From contig NZ_NXLU01000002.1 of assembly GCF_003364215.1 (NCBI RefSeq), positions 62,001 to 126,000 of the forward strand: a stretch of 64,000 nucleotides of DNA, given 5' to 3'. The notes beneath the pieces were generated by a model. The model saw nothing but the letters and a program-made list of their open reading frames with translations, was not told the DNA's origin and did not search any database. Shown piece after piece: positions 1-8,394 of the stretch. The stretch's first letter is position 1. Every line of letters begins with the position of its first letter. A program made the position numbers and the translations under genes. Source of the stretch: Helicobacter cholecystus. Lineage in GTDB: Bacteria > Campylobacterota > Campylobacteria > Campylobacterales > Helicobacteraceae.

Positions 1-147
1 ATTGAAAATGCAATTGACTTTACAAGTCTTGAAATTCATCCACTGGCCAAAAAAGCAAAAGATATGGGAAGTGCGACACAATTATTTGCACTTATTTTTT
101 GGGCAATTGTATGGATAAGCTATCTCATTGATCGCTTCATTCTATAA
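1..147 (+). CDS. dgkA: diacylglycerol kinase DgkA, C-terminal part only
   Basis: The first 48 codons read open from the left edge to a TAA at 145-147. The translated end contains 'HPLAKKAKDMGSA' followed by a hydrophobic stretch, which is the conserved C-terminal region and third membrane helix of the small trimeric integral-membrane diacylglycerol kinase. The enzyme phosphorylates diacylglycerol to phosphatidate in the inner membrane and recycles lipid by-products of envelope synthesis. Only the 3' end is in the window, so the start and the first two helices cannot be judged. A degraded second copy of exactly this part lies at about 8090-8287. Confidence 0.8.
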   Translation: MENAIDFTSLEIHPLAKKAKDMGSATQLFALIFWAIVWISYLIDRFIL

Positions 148-421
148 AACTTGGTTGTTTTATCTCTTTTATTTTTGATAGATTTTTAGAAATATCCTTT
201 AGAGACAGGGATAAGATTTGTATCATTTGTGCTCTTGGATATAGAAATTTGTAGTTTTACTCTAAAGTTATGTTTTAGACTTTATTTCTATTTTTTTAAC
301 TTTTTTATTTATTCGGGGATTTTAAATCCCTTGAAACAAATAATGGTTTGATTGAGTTGATTAGATAATCATTTCGGTAGGATAAAAGTGCTTTATCTTT
401 TCACCACCCTTGGCTCATTAG
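148..421. repeat. gap after dgkA with faint similarity to the autotransporter 5' end
   Basis: No gene is visible between the dgkA stop and the convergent cusA stop. The stretch at 221-236 (tatcatttgtgctctt) resembles 8405-8420 (tatcatttacactttt, 13 of 16 identical), which is the start of the autotransporter gene lying just behind the second dgkA copy. This suggests that the duplicated block runs past dgkA into the next gene. The similarity is short and AT-rich, so it is only suggestive. A short palindrome at 316-330 has a one-base loop and is not a convincing terminator. Confidence 0.35.
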
Positions 422-3400
422 TTATTTTGATTTTCTTCTAAAATCCTCATAGATATAGAGGCAAAGTGGAATAATAAATAATGTCAAAATCATTGAACTT
501 ACCACGCCTCCAAGCATAGGTGCAGAAATGCGTTTCATTACCTCACTCCCAGTTCCGTCATTGAGCATAATTGGAAGTAAAGAAAGAATAAGAGAAAGTG
601 TTGTCATTAATTTTGGACGAACACGTTTGGTTGCTCCATCAATGATACGTTCTTTTAAGGATTGATTTGTTCTCTTCTTCATGGCTTCATCTAGATAAAT
701 GATCATCACAATAGCTGTTTCACTTGCCACCCCAAGGAGTGCAAGAAATCCTACAATCACAGCAATACTTAGATTATATGTAAGCCAATCAATCATTAAA
801 AGCCCTCCTAAAATGGAAAAAGGCAAAGTTAAAAACACAATGAGGCTATATGCAAAATTTTTGATTGCCAATAGGATTAAAATAAAAACAAGCAAAATAG
901 CAATAGGGATAATGATTTCCATGCGTTTTAAAGATTCTTCTAAATACTCACTTTCCCCTGAAAATTCATAATAGTATCCACTAGGCATAGAGATTTGAGA
1001 AAGAAGCTTTGAGGCTTCCTTTTTGTAGGTATCAGAAGTGATAGAATCCTTTGGGGTAATATAGATGAAATTTGTTTTTAACCCCCCTTCACTTTTGAGC
1101 TCAATGGCTGATTCTTTGTAAGAAATCTCTGCAAGACTTGAGAGGGGAATAAATCCAAAAGGTGATTTAATATAGAGATTTTCAATGGCTTCAAGATCAA
1201 TTCTGTCTTTATCTTCAAATCGCACGCTCAAACCATAGCGTTCCACACCATTGATGATAGTAGAAATCTTTGCCCCATTCACACCTTGAGAAATAAGATT
1301 TAAGATTTTTTCTTCTGTGATGTTGTATTGTGCCAATTTTTCCATTTTTGGCTTAATTTCCAAAAAATAACCACGATTGCTTTGCTCTGCAAAAACTGAA
1401 AGTGTTCCATCATAATCCCTAAGCTTCTCTTCTATTTGTGAAGAAATTTTTTGCAAAATGTCATAGTTATTGCCAAAAACCTTGATGCCAAGTGGAGTTC
1501 TAATCCCTGTAAGAAGCATATCCACTCTCCCTTTAATAGGGTAAGTCCAAGAGTTTGTTAAACCTTTGATTTGTAAAGCTTTTTCAAATTCATTACGCAA
1601 CTTTTGCGAAGTCATCCCCTCTCTCCATTGGGACTTTGGTTTAAAAGTGATAAATGTTTCAATCATAGCCAAGGGTGCAGGATCTGTTGGAGTGTTTGCA
1701 CTCCCAACCTTTCCAAACACACTCTCAACCTCGGGAAAAGATTTTAAAATTTTATTGCTTTTATGCAAAAATTCCCCTGCACTTTGAATATTGATGCCAT
1801 AGTTTGTCACGGGCATATACATCATGCTTCCCTCATCTAATGGGGGCATAAACTCCCATTTTTGAGTTTCATATAAATACACCATATAACCCACAGCACA
1901 TAAACATCCCAATAAGAAAAAGTATTTCACTTTAAAAGCTATTTTTAAAATTGGGACATAAATAAAGGTAAAAAAACGATTAAGGGGATTTTTCTCTTCA
2001 TCAATAATTCTTCCCTTGAGAAAATAAACCATCAAAATTGGAACTAAAGTGATGGATAAAATTGCTCCTAAAATCATCGCAAATGTTTTTGTATAAGCCA
2101 ATGGAGAGAAGAGCTTAGATTCTTGCCCAATTAAACCAAAAATAGGGAGAAAAGAAATGACAATGATCATGAGTGCAAAAAAGACGGCCCCACCCACTTG
2201 TTTGCATCCTTGAATAATAGCTCTAATCCTATCAGCTTGAGTATGATTGGGAGGAAGAAGTAAGAGATGTTTATGGGCATTTTCTACCATCACGATAGAA
2301 GCATCTACCATTGCTCCAATGGCAATAGCTATCCCACCTAAACTCATAATATTTGAGGTGATTCCAAATACTTTCATGAGCAAAAAACTAAATGCTACAC
2401 ACAATGGAAGGGTAATAACAATAATGAATGCACTTCGCAAATGGAGCAAAAAACACACAACAATCACAAGCACGATTAAACATTCTTCAAAAAGTGTATG
2501 CCATAGATTATCAATAGCATCTTGGATAAAGGCACTGCGATCATAGACTGTCAAAATATCAAGATTTGGATTGTCTTTTTGAATTTGTTTTAAGCGAGAT
2601 TTAAGAGCTTTAATGACACTAAAAGTATCTGCTCCATATCTTACCATTGCTACTCCGCCCACCACCTCGCCTTTTCCATTAAGCTCGGCAATTCCTCTGC
2701 GCTCTTTTGGAACAAGATTGATTTGTGCAATATCTGAAATTTTGATTGGAATTCCGCTTATATTTTTTATGACAATCTCTCCTAAATCTTGAGAATTTTT
2801 GAGATAGCCTTTGATGCTGATGATTTTCTCAAATCCTCCTTGATAGATAACTCCCCCACCACTATCATTATTGGACTGTTTAATTTTCTGAATAATTTCA
2901 TCAAATCCAATGTCATATTCAATGAGTTTTTCAGATTTAAGTGTAATTTCATAATTCTTCTCAAATCCACCTATGCTTGCTATTTCACTTATTCCCTCTA
3001 TCCCTAAAAGATTGTATTTGAGATAAAAGTCAGCAAGAGCCTTTAATTCTTGCAAGGTTTTTGTTTTGCTGCTAATAGCATACATAAAAGCCCAACCAAT
3101 CCCACTTGTATCACTGCCTAATGTAATTTTTACTTCTTTAGGCAGATTGGGAAGAATTGAAGTGATTTTTTCTAAAATTCTAGAATTTGCCCAATAAATA
3201 TCTGTTCCATCTTTAAAGATCACATACACTAACCCTTTGCCATATCCACTCATTCCACGGACAACTTTTACATTTTTCACACTCATAAGTGTAGAAGTGA
3301 GTAAAAAACTTACTTGCTCATCAATGACTTTTGGGGATTGCCCTTCATAATCAATTTGCAAGATCACTTGTGTAGGACTTAAATCAGGTAAGGCATCAAT

Positions 3401-3505
3401 AGGAGTTTCTTTGATTGCCCAAATTGATCCCAAAATTAAGAAAAAAATTATTCCTAAAACAAAATATTTAAACTTTACAGAAAGTTCAATGATTTTCCCA
3501 ATCAT
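422..3505 (-). CDS. cusA: CusA/CzcA-type heavy-metal RND efflux permease
   Basis: This is an inner-membrane, proton-driven RND pump of the heavy-metal efflux class, 1027 residues and full length. The fourth membrane helix carries 'AIGAMVDASIVMVENAHK', the CusA-type form of the proton-relay segment. The three methionines that bind Cu(I)/Ag(I) in E. coli CusA all have counterparts, in 'MMYMPVT', 'LAMIETF' and 'RVDMLLTG' (roughly residues 560 to 660). This favours monovalent copper or silver over zinc, cobalt or nickel. It starts by TAATG overlap with the stop of the adaptor gene and is last in a six-gene minus-strand locus with its own sensor and regulator. H. pylori orthologues are annotated czcA (HP1329). 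Substrate is inferred from residues, not tested. Confidence 0.88.
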   Translation of the reverse strand: MIGKIIELSVKFKYFVLGIIFFLILGSIWAIKETPIDALPDLSPTQVILQIDYEGQSPKVIDEQVSFLLTSTLMSVKNVKVVRGMSGYGKGLVYVIFKDGTDIYWANSRILEKITSILPNLPKEVKITLGSDTSGIGWAFMYAISSKTKTLQELKALADFYLKYNLLGIEGISEIASIGGFEKNYEITLKSEKLIEYDIGFDEIIQKIKQSNNDSGGGVIYQGGFEKIISIKGYLKNSQDLGEIVIKNISGIPIKISDIAQINLVPKERRGIAELNGKGEVVGGVAMVRYGADTFSVIKALKSRLKQIQKDNPNLDILTVYDRSAFIQDAIDNLWHTLFEECLIVLVIVVCFLLHLRSAFIIVITLPLCVAFSFLLMKVFGITSNIMSLGGIAIAIGAMVDASIVMVENAHKHLLLLPPNHTQADRIRAIIQGCKQVGGAVFFALMIIVISFLPIFGLIGQESKLFSPLAYTKTFAMILGAILSITLVPILMVYFLKGRIIDEEKNPLNRFFTFIYVPILKIAFKVKYFFLLGCLCAVGYMVYLYETQKWEFMPPLDEGSMMYMPVTNYGINIQSAGEFLHKSNKILKSFPEVESVFGKVGSANTPTDPAPLAMIETFITFKPKSQWREGMTSQKLRNEFEKALQIKGLTNSWTYPIKGRVDMLLTGIRTPLGIKVFGNNYDILQKISSQIEEKLRDYDGTLSVFAEQSNRGYFLEIKPKMEKLAQYNITEEKILNLISQGVNGAKISTIINGVERYGLSVRFEDKDRIDLEAIENLYIKSPFGFIPLSSLAEISYKESAIELKSEGGLKTNFIYITPKDSITSDTYKKEASKLLSQISMPSGYYYEFSGESEYLEESLKRMEIIIPIAILLVFILILLAIKNFAYSLIVFLTLPFSILGGLLMIDWLTYNLSIAVIVGFLALLGVASETAIVMIIYLDEAMKKRTNQSLKERIIDGATKRVRPKLMTTLSLILSLLPIMLNDGTGSEVMKRISAPMLGGVVSSMILTLFIIPLCLYIYEDFRRKSK

Positions 3506-4458
3506 TAATAACCCCCATTAGCTTGTGCATCAGAATCTAAGATAAATAAGGCATTCTTAGCTATCTCTTCTCCACCCTCTAACCCTGAGAGAATTTCATA
3601 ATCCCCACCAGCAAGCTTTTTACCCTCAATTTCAATGGGCTCAAATTCACCTTCTTGATTTTTGGCAAATACATATAATTTCTCATTTCTTAAAAGCACG
3701 GATTCTTTAGGAACAAATAAAATCTCTTTTGCCTTTTGAAAAATGGTTGCTTTTCCAAAAAGATTAGGGAATATAGAATTTTTAGGATTTTGAAGCAAAA
3801 AACGAATTTCTACAAGTTTAGAATCATCTTGGATTTGTGGAATAATTTGCAAAAATTCCATAGAAATAGCTTTTTTAAATCCATTGATTTTTACTTCAGC
3901 ACTATCAATTTGTGAGAAAAATTCTATTTGCTCTTGTGGAACTTTTGCTACAAACCAAAGTGTGCTTAAATCTAGGAATTTATATAAACTTTCCCCTTTT
4001 TTGATGAAGGCTCCATGAGTGATATTTTTTTCAAAGATCACCCCTTGAGTATTGGCATAAAATGGAATACTCACAAAAGCTTTTTTGTTCTTTGTAATAA
4101 GCTCAATTACTTTTGGACTTACACCCAGAAGTAAAAGTTTTTCTTTTGTTGTTTGGATATTATTTTTAAACTTTAAAGCATTGATGTATTCATTTTGTGC
4201 TTGGAGTAACTCTGCAGAATAAAGACTAAAAAGCTTAGAATCTTTAGAGATATTTTCATAACTTTGCGAAGCATTAAGCTCTGTTATAAAACCATCCACC
4301 CTTGAAGTGAAAGTGAAAAATAAATTTTCATTTCCTACCACTTTTCCATAATAGCTCCTTTGTTCTTTGAGAGACTTTTTTTCAACTTTAATTGTTTGCA
4401 CATAAAATGCTGCAAATGCGTTAATCACAATCAAAAATAATAGAATGATTTTTTTCAT
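3505..4458 (-). CDS. czcB: periplasmic adaptor (membrane fusion protein) of the metal pump
   Basis: A 317-residue protein with an N-terminal signal peptide (MKKIILLFLIVINAFA). It has the adaptor layout: lipoyl-like half motifs around 'SRVDGFI' and 'ANTQGVIFEKNITHGAFIKKGESLY', a short alpha-hairpin between them, and a beta-barrel domain ending in 'VPKESVLLRNEKLYVFA'. It would bridge the RND permease and the outer-membrane channel. The ATG at 4456-4458 overlaps the crdB stop by ATGA and is preceded by GGAG. The N-terminal Met-rich metal site of E. coli CusB is not evident. The downstream permease starts one base inside its stop codon, so translation is probably coupled. Confidence 0.82.
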   Translation of the reverse strand: MKKIILLFLIVINAFAAFYVQTIKVEKKSLKEQRSYYGKVVGNENLFFTFTSRVDGFITELNASQSYENISKDSKLFSLYSAELLQAQNEYINALKFKNNIQTTKEKLLLLGVSPKVIELITKNKKAFVSIPFYANTQGVIFEKNITHGAFIKKGESLYKFLDLSTLWFVAKVPQEQIEFFSQIDSAEVKINGFKKAISMEFLQIIPQIQDDSKLVEIRFLLQNPKNSIFPNLFGKATIFQKAKEILFVPKESVLLRNEKLYVFAKNQEGEFEPIEIEGKKLAGGDYEILSGLEGGEEIAKNALFILDSDAQANGGY

Positions 4459-5627
4459 TTTGTTTCTCCTAGACTTTCAAGTTCAGCATAAGAAAGCAGT
4501 ATGGCTCCATAAACTTCTATTCTTAAAAGTTGTGCTTGAAGCAAATCATTGATAGCTTGATGATAGGCACTCATAGCTTGAGCTTGATTTGAAATATTTT
4601 TTTGATAAAGCGTAATAAGTTTTTGAAGCTGTGCAATGAGATGTTGATCGATGAGAGATAATTCTTTTTTCTTATGAGAAATAGTGTTTGAAAGAGATTT
4701 TATTTGTGCCTTGATCTTATTTTCTAGTGATAGGGTTTGGCTTTTTGTGATTTTTGATTGATCCTTTGCATTTTTGAGGGATAAAATCTCTCTACCATAA
4801 AGAGGCAAGGAAAAGCTGATTGCAAATGAAATAAAATCTGGATGTTTTTGACGATAAAAATAATTCACGCTCAAAGTTGGATCGCTTAGAAACGATCGTT
4901 GAGCTAAATGGATATTTTCTAAATCAAATTTCTCTTTGAGGGTTTGAATCTTTAGGGCAAAACTTTGTTTATAATATTCCTCACTGAAGTTCTTTTGAAT
5001 TTTATTTTCAAAGTCGATTCCCTTCTCATTGCCAAATGTTATTTCATTGAGTTTGATAATTTGAGACCTCTGCCTCTCTAACATTTCCTGAAGAGAAAGC
5101 TTAATTTTTGTTTCTGAAATTTCTAATTTATAAATTTCATCTAGAGGAAAATTGCTTGTGCCTATATTGATTTGTTGTTTTAGAAGTGAAAGATTCTTCA
5201 ATGTTTCATTTAAAACCCTAATTTTATTTTGATCTTGATGGTTTTTGATCATTTGAATTTTTATTTGCTTGATGATGTCTTTTTTGAGTGCTTTGAGTTC
5301 TAAGAGTTTGATTTGTTTTTGAAGAGAAAATTTTTCTGCTTCTATGGGTTTTTTAGCAAATAAATCAAGTTTTTGAGAGATGCCCACAGAGATGCTTTGC
5401 ATTGCATCATTTCTATAGGTTGGATTGGATAGATAAAGGGTATTATATCCTGAAGTAATTGTTGGATTGTCCCATTTATAGGCTATTTTTCTTTGATTTT
5501 CTAGTTGTTCAATTTCAAGGTTTAAATTTTTTATTCTTTCATTGCTTTTTAAGGCATTTTCAACAATTACTTCAAAACTTTGTGCCCAAAGAATTGGACA
5601 CAAAACCACAAGAATTAAAACTCTCAT
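4455..5627 (-). CDS. crdB: outer-membrane efflux protein (TolC/CusC family)
   Basis: 390 residues with a signal peptide ending near 'LWAQ'. It has the repeated long-helix architecture of TolC-type channel proteins, 'ENALKSNERIKNLNLEIEQLENQ' like coiled segments and a beta region around 'TLSVNYFYR' and 'FAISFSLPLYGRE'. It should form the outer-membrane exit duct for the metal pump. The open frame begins at a TTG (5630), but the next codon, ATG at 5627, has AGGA at good spacing and is preferred. It lies 8 bases after crdA and overlaps the adaptor start by 4 bases. Its position between a crdA-like and a czcB-like gene matches H. pylori crdB. Confidence 0.8.
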   Translation of the reverse strand: MRVLILVVLCPILWAQSFEVIVENALKSNERIKNLNLEIEQLENQRKIAYKWDNPTITSGYNTLYLSNPTYRNDAMQSISVGISQKLDLFAKKPIEAEKFSLQKQIKLLELKALKKDIIKQIKIQMIKNHQDQNKIRVLNETLKNLSLLKQQINIGTSNFPLDEIYKLEISETKIKLSLQEMLERQRSQIIKLNEITFGNEKGIDFENKIQKNFSEEYYKQSFALKIQTLKEKFDLENIHLAQRSFLSDPTLSVNYFYRQKHPDFISFAISFSLPLYGREILSLKNAKDQSKITKSQTLSLENKIKAQIKSLSNTISHKKKELSLIDQHLIAQLQKLITLYQKNISNQAQAMSAYHQAINDLLQAQLLRIEVYGAILLSYAELESLGETK

Positions 5628-5635
5628 CAATTTTC

Positions 5636-5995
5636 CTAAAAATCTACACTACTTTTGTATGTATATTTCTTGCCATTGACTTGGATTTTGAATTTAAGTT
5701 GCCAAGTTCCACCGTGTGGAAAATGCACTGTAGCACTATAACCTTGTGCTTCTTCTTTTGCTTGTGCTTTGAAGTCCATTTTGGGCATACTTGGCATGGG
5801 GGGCATAATGGCTACTAATTCTATTTTGGCCCCCCTTACCATGTCTCCATTTTTTTGCAGAGTAATGATAAATTCATTAGCACCACTGCTTAAGGGTTTT
5901 TTGGTGGAATACTCTATATCCATTCCTCCAACTTTTCCACTTTGTGCAAACAAAAGCCCACAAAGGGCCACAAATAAGAAAAGGATTTTTCTCAT
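5636..5995 (-). CDS. crdA: CrdA-like periplasmic copper-resistance protein
   Basis: 119 residues with a clear signal peptide (MRKILFLFVALCGLLFAQ). The mature part looks like a small FixH/YtkA-type beta-sandwich: 'GANEFIITLQKNGDMVRGAKIELVAIMP' region, then 'MPPMPSMPKM', then 'GYSATVHFPHGGTWQLKFKI'. The methionine-proline stretch offers soft thioether ligands suited to Cu(I). By family and position it corresponds to H. pylori CrdA (HP1326), a secreted copper-resistance determinant. The ATG has AGGAG upstream. It is the first effector gene after the sensor kinase, with a 64-base gap that could hold a promoter. Direct metal binding is inferred from composition. Confidence 0.75.
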   Translation of the reverse strand: MRKILFLFVALCGLLFAQSGKVGGMDIEYSTKKPLSSGANEFIITLQKNGDMVRGAKIELVAIMPPMPSMPKMDFKAQAKEEAQGYSATVHFPHGGTWQLKFKIQVNGKKYTYKSSVDF

Positions 5996-6059
5996 TTTTC
6001 ACTCCTAAAATTAAATTTCAGAAGCGATTTTAAATTTCTTGTGTGGAGTAAGTGTGGAA

Positions 6060-7217
6060 TCAAAAATAAATGATAAACGTATTCAACCCTTGTGTGCTAT
6101 CAATTTGAAGTTTCCAACAGTTGTTTTGCACCACCTTTTGCACGATGTCTAGCCCAATACCATAACCTTGAGTGTGCAAATCTCCTCGCTTGTAACGCTT
6201 TTTAAATACAGAGCGGAGTTCTTGAGGGATTGGAGTGCCTGAATTTTGGATACAAAAGATATAATTTTTAAGAGTGATGTGGATATTCCCACCTTTAATG
6301 TTGTGCTTGATAGCATTGCTTAAGAGATTGTCAATCATTCGACATACTGCTTCTGTATTAGCAAAGAGATTAAGCTCATTTTCAAGTGAGAGGCTAAGTG
6401 TAATTGCTTTCTCATTTAAATGCTCTTCAAACATCTCAATACGACTTTTGAGTAATGCCACAAATTCAATCTCCTCCTTACATTCTCTTAAATCTCCTAA
6501 AAATAAAAATGTTAAATTGCTATATAAAAATGCAATACGCTTACAAGCTTTTTGGATTCTTGAGATTTTGACTTCATTCACTCCACTTTGCAGTGATTCT
6601 ACACTCATCATGAGTGCTGAAATAGGTGTATTGAGTTCGTGGGTAATGTCTTTGATGAAATGATCAAGATAGATGACACCATCTCTAATGGGTTTTAAAA
6701 ACATTTTGCCAAGCACGATTCCAAAAAGCATCACAAACACTAAGCATACAAGTGCCCCCACAAGAATGGAGAATATCAGATTTTCTATCTCAGTAGAGAA
6801 ATTAAAATTTATTAAAATCCACTCAATCCCTAAATGCCCATAAACTCTATTGCTTAAAAGATAGGCATTATTGCCTTGAGTTACAAATCCATTGATCTGC
6901 ATATAGGGCAAATTCCCATATAAGAGCTTTTTGTCTTTGTCAAAAAGTGAGAAATTTAAGTGAGGTTCTTGAAAATCTGTAAAAAAATCAGGTTTTATTT
7001 TTTCATAACCCTCTATCATTTGTAACGAAATTGCTTTTTGGGCGATTTGCGAAGCTTTAAGTAGCATTTGAGTATGGATGCTTTTATAGATCTGCTCTCT
7101 TTGATTAAGAAAAACTAAAAATGCAATCAAGCCCACAAGAAGTACAAAACTCACAATATAAAAGCCCAAAAATCGCACTAAAGCATGTTTTTCATATTTG
7201 ATTAAAACGATAGCCAT
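6060..7217 (-). CDS. crdS: membrane sensor histidine kinase (CrdS/CusS-like)
   Basis: A two-helix inner-membrane sensor kinase. The first helix is followed by a periplasmic sensing domain of about 100 residues and a second helix, then an H-box 'KDITHELNTPISAL' (phospho-acceptor His about residue 193), an N-box 'DNLLSNAIKHN' and a G-box 'GYGIGLDIV'. The open frame reaches back to a TTG at 7244, but the ATG at 7217 has AAAGGA just before it and is chosen here; that ribosome site is unusually close, so the start is uncertain. It overlaps the regulator gene by 26 bases. Location beside copper efflux genes suggests that it senses periplasmic copper or silver. In H. pylori, crdRS are at a different locus from crdAB. 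Confidence 0.82.
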   Translation of the reverse strand: MAIVLIKYEKHALVRFLGFYIVSFVLLVGLIAFLVFLNQREQIYKSIHTQMLLKASQIAQKAISLQMIEGYEKIKPDFFTDFQEPHLNFSLFDKDKKLLYGNLPYMQINGFVTQGNNAYLLSNRVYGHLGIEWILINFNFSTEIENLIFSILVGALVCLVFVMLFGIVLGKMFLKPIRDGVIYLDHFIKDITHELNTPISALMMSVESLQSGVNEVKISRIQKACKRIAFLYSNLTFLFLGDLRECKEEIEFVALLKSRIEMFEEHLNEKAITLSLSLENELNLFANTEAVCRMIDNLLSNAIKHNIKGGNIHITLKNYIFCIQNSGTPIPQELRSVFKKRYKRGDLHTQGYGIGLDIVQKVVQNNCWKLQIDSTQGLNTFIIYF

Positions 7218-7854
7218 TTCCTTTAATATTAGTAATTCTTTCAAACCCTAGATAACGCCTTAGAGTTTTAATATAGCTTCTTAGTGTAGCTTGAGTTGGA
7301 GGAGATTCATAAGCCCAAAGATTTGTTGCAAGCTCTTCTAAAGTCAGGACTCTATTGGGATGAGTGCAAAAATATAAAAGCAGAGCATTTTCTTTTTGTG
7401 TAAGAGTAAAACTCTTTTGAGTGGAGTGATCGCTTAGAGTGAAATTTACGCTATCAAACTCAAAGCTTGGGTGAATTAAAATCTTGTCCTGGATACAGTA
7501 GTGCTTTTTGAGGTTTTTGATCCTTGCTTCAAGCTCAAGGAGATCAAAGGGCTTTTTAATATAGTCATCACCTCCGACCTCAAAACCATATTTGAGATCT
7601 TTTGTGCCATTGAGTGCAGTGATGAAAATCGCAGGTGTATGGTTTTGAATATTTCTTAGTCCTTGAAGCAGTGCAAAACCATTAACAGAGGGAACTTGCA
7701 CATCCAAAAGTAAAAGATCAAATTTCTCTTTTAATAAAATTGCCTCAGCTTCTAATCCGTCTTTGCATGCTTTTACGCTATTTCCCTTTTCTACCAAAAA
7801 CTCCTCTATAATCTCAAAAAGTAACTCATCATCTTCAAGTAAAAAAATTTTCAT
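7192..7854 (-). CDS. crdR: OmpR-family response regulator (CrdR/CusR-like)
   Basis: 220 residues. The receiver domain has the acidic pocket 'EDDE' near residues 7-10, phospho-acceptor Asp at about residue 51 in 'LLLLDVQVP', Thr near 79 and Lys near 101 in 'DDYIKKPFD'. The C-terminal half is a winged-helix DNA-binding domain ending 'RRYLGFERITNIKGNGYRF'. The frame could start at TTG 7857; ATG 7854 has AGGG at good spacing. It is the promoter-proximal gene of the locus and precedes its kinase with overlap. An inverted repeat about 55 bases upstream is a candidate binding site. The expected role is activation of the crdA-crdB-czcB-cusA genes by metal. Confidence 0.85.
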   Translation of the reverse strand: MKIFLLEDDELLFEIIEEFLVEKGNSVKACKDGLEAEAILLKEKFDLLLLDVQVPSVNGFALLQGLRNIQNHTPAIFITALNGTKDLKYGFEVGGDDYIKKPFDLLELEARIKNLKKHYCIQDKILIHPSFEFDSVNFTLSDHSTQKSFTLTQKENALLLYFCTHPNRVLTLEELATNLWAYESPPTQATLRSYIKTLRRYLGFERITNIKGNGYRFNQI

Positions 7855-7908
7855 CAACCCTATAAATACCTTTCATATGGTAAAGATTGTTTTAATATAC
7901 TACAAGAT

Positions 7909-7929
7909 AATCTTTGATAAGCAAAGATT
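7909..7929. promoter_or_regulatory. perfect 8-bp inverted repeat upstream of crdR
   Basis: The two arms are aatctttg (7909-7916) and caaagatt (7922-7929), separated by five bases. A further direct copy of aaagatt is at 7882-7888, between this repeat and the gene. Position, symmetry and repetition suggest an operator for the response regulator or another repressor. A possible -10 on the minus strand is the AT-rich gtatatt near 7895-7901. Nothing here proves binding. The repeat could also form a weak hairpin. Confidence 0.4.
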
Positions 7930-8089
7930 TGGTTAATTTAAGGGGCTAAAAGATTTTTTAATCCAACTGCTACAAATTAAAACCTTCTAATCAAAATACC
8001 AATAGTGGTGAAAAGTATTTTTATTCAAAAGAATAGTAATTTAATGATGCTTAATTTTGATTTACCTAAGTAGGCCTTTTTGTATAGAG

Positions 8090-8287
8090 TTGGATTGAGC
8101 TTATTTTTTGCTTTTATCTTGTTTTTAGATGATGTGTTAAATAAATCCGTAATTATAATGCAAAGATTTTACAAGTCTTAAGATTTACATTAGCCAAAAA
8201 GACAAAAGGTATAGAAAGTGTCATACAATTTTATTTTTTGGTAATTATTATGGATATAGTATCTCATTATTTCCTTCATTCTAGAAT
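8090..8287 (+). pseudogene. decayed second copy of the dgkA 3' end
   Basis: The block from about 8152 to 8287 follows 1-150 base by base with many substitutions and small deletions. Shared pieces include ttttacaagtctt (8167 onward, compare 22 onward), ttagccaaaaag, agaaagtg, acaatttta, tatggata, and tatctcatt...cttcattcta at the end. Frames are broken by stops. Upstream, 8090-8150 still shows a shape like the second DgkA helix and 'LLNxSI' motif (gatgtgttaaataaatccgtaatt), so the left limit is uncertain. It lies in the 540-base gap between crdR and the autotransporter; the rest of that gap holds only the crdR promoter region and AT-rich sequence. Confidence 0.75.
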
Positions 8288-8394
8288 CTTTATTAGGTTT
8301 TAAATATTATTTAGTTTATTTTAAATTTATGACTTTTTTATCCTATTTTGTATAGAATTCTTTAAAAATATCTTAGATTTTGTGGATACTAGAA

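Noticed and set aside
316-330. gggattt-t-aaatccc palindrome as a terminator
   Set aside because: The loop is one base and no T-tract follows.
2782-3007. Overlapping 62- and 72-codon frames inside cusA
   Set aside because: Shadow frames of a well-supported gene with no ribosome sites.
422-8290. Copper locus carried by an insertion sequence or integrative element
   Set aside because: No transposase, integrase, tRNA target or terminal inverted repeats are visible; only the duplicated dgkA end is seen.
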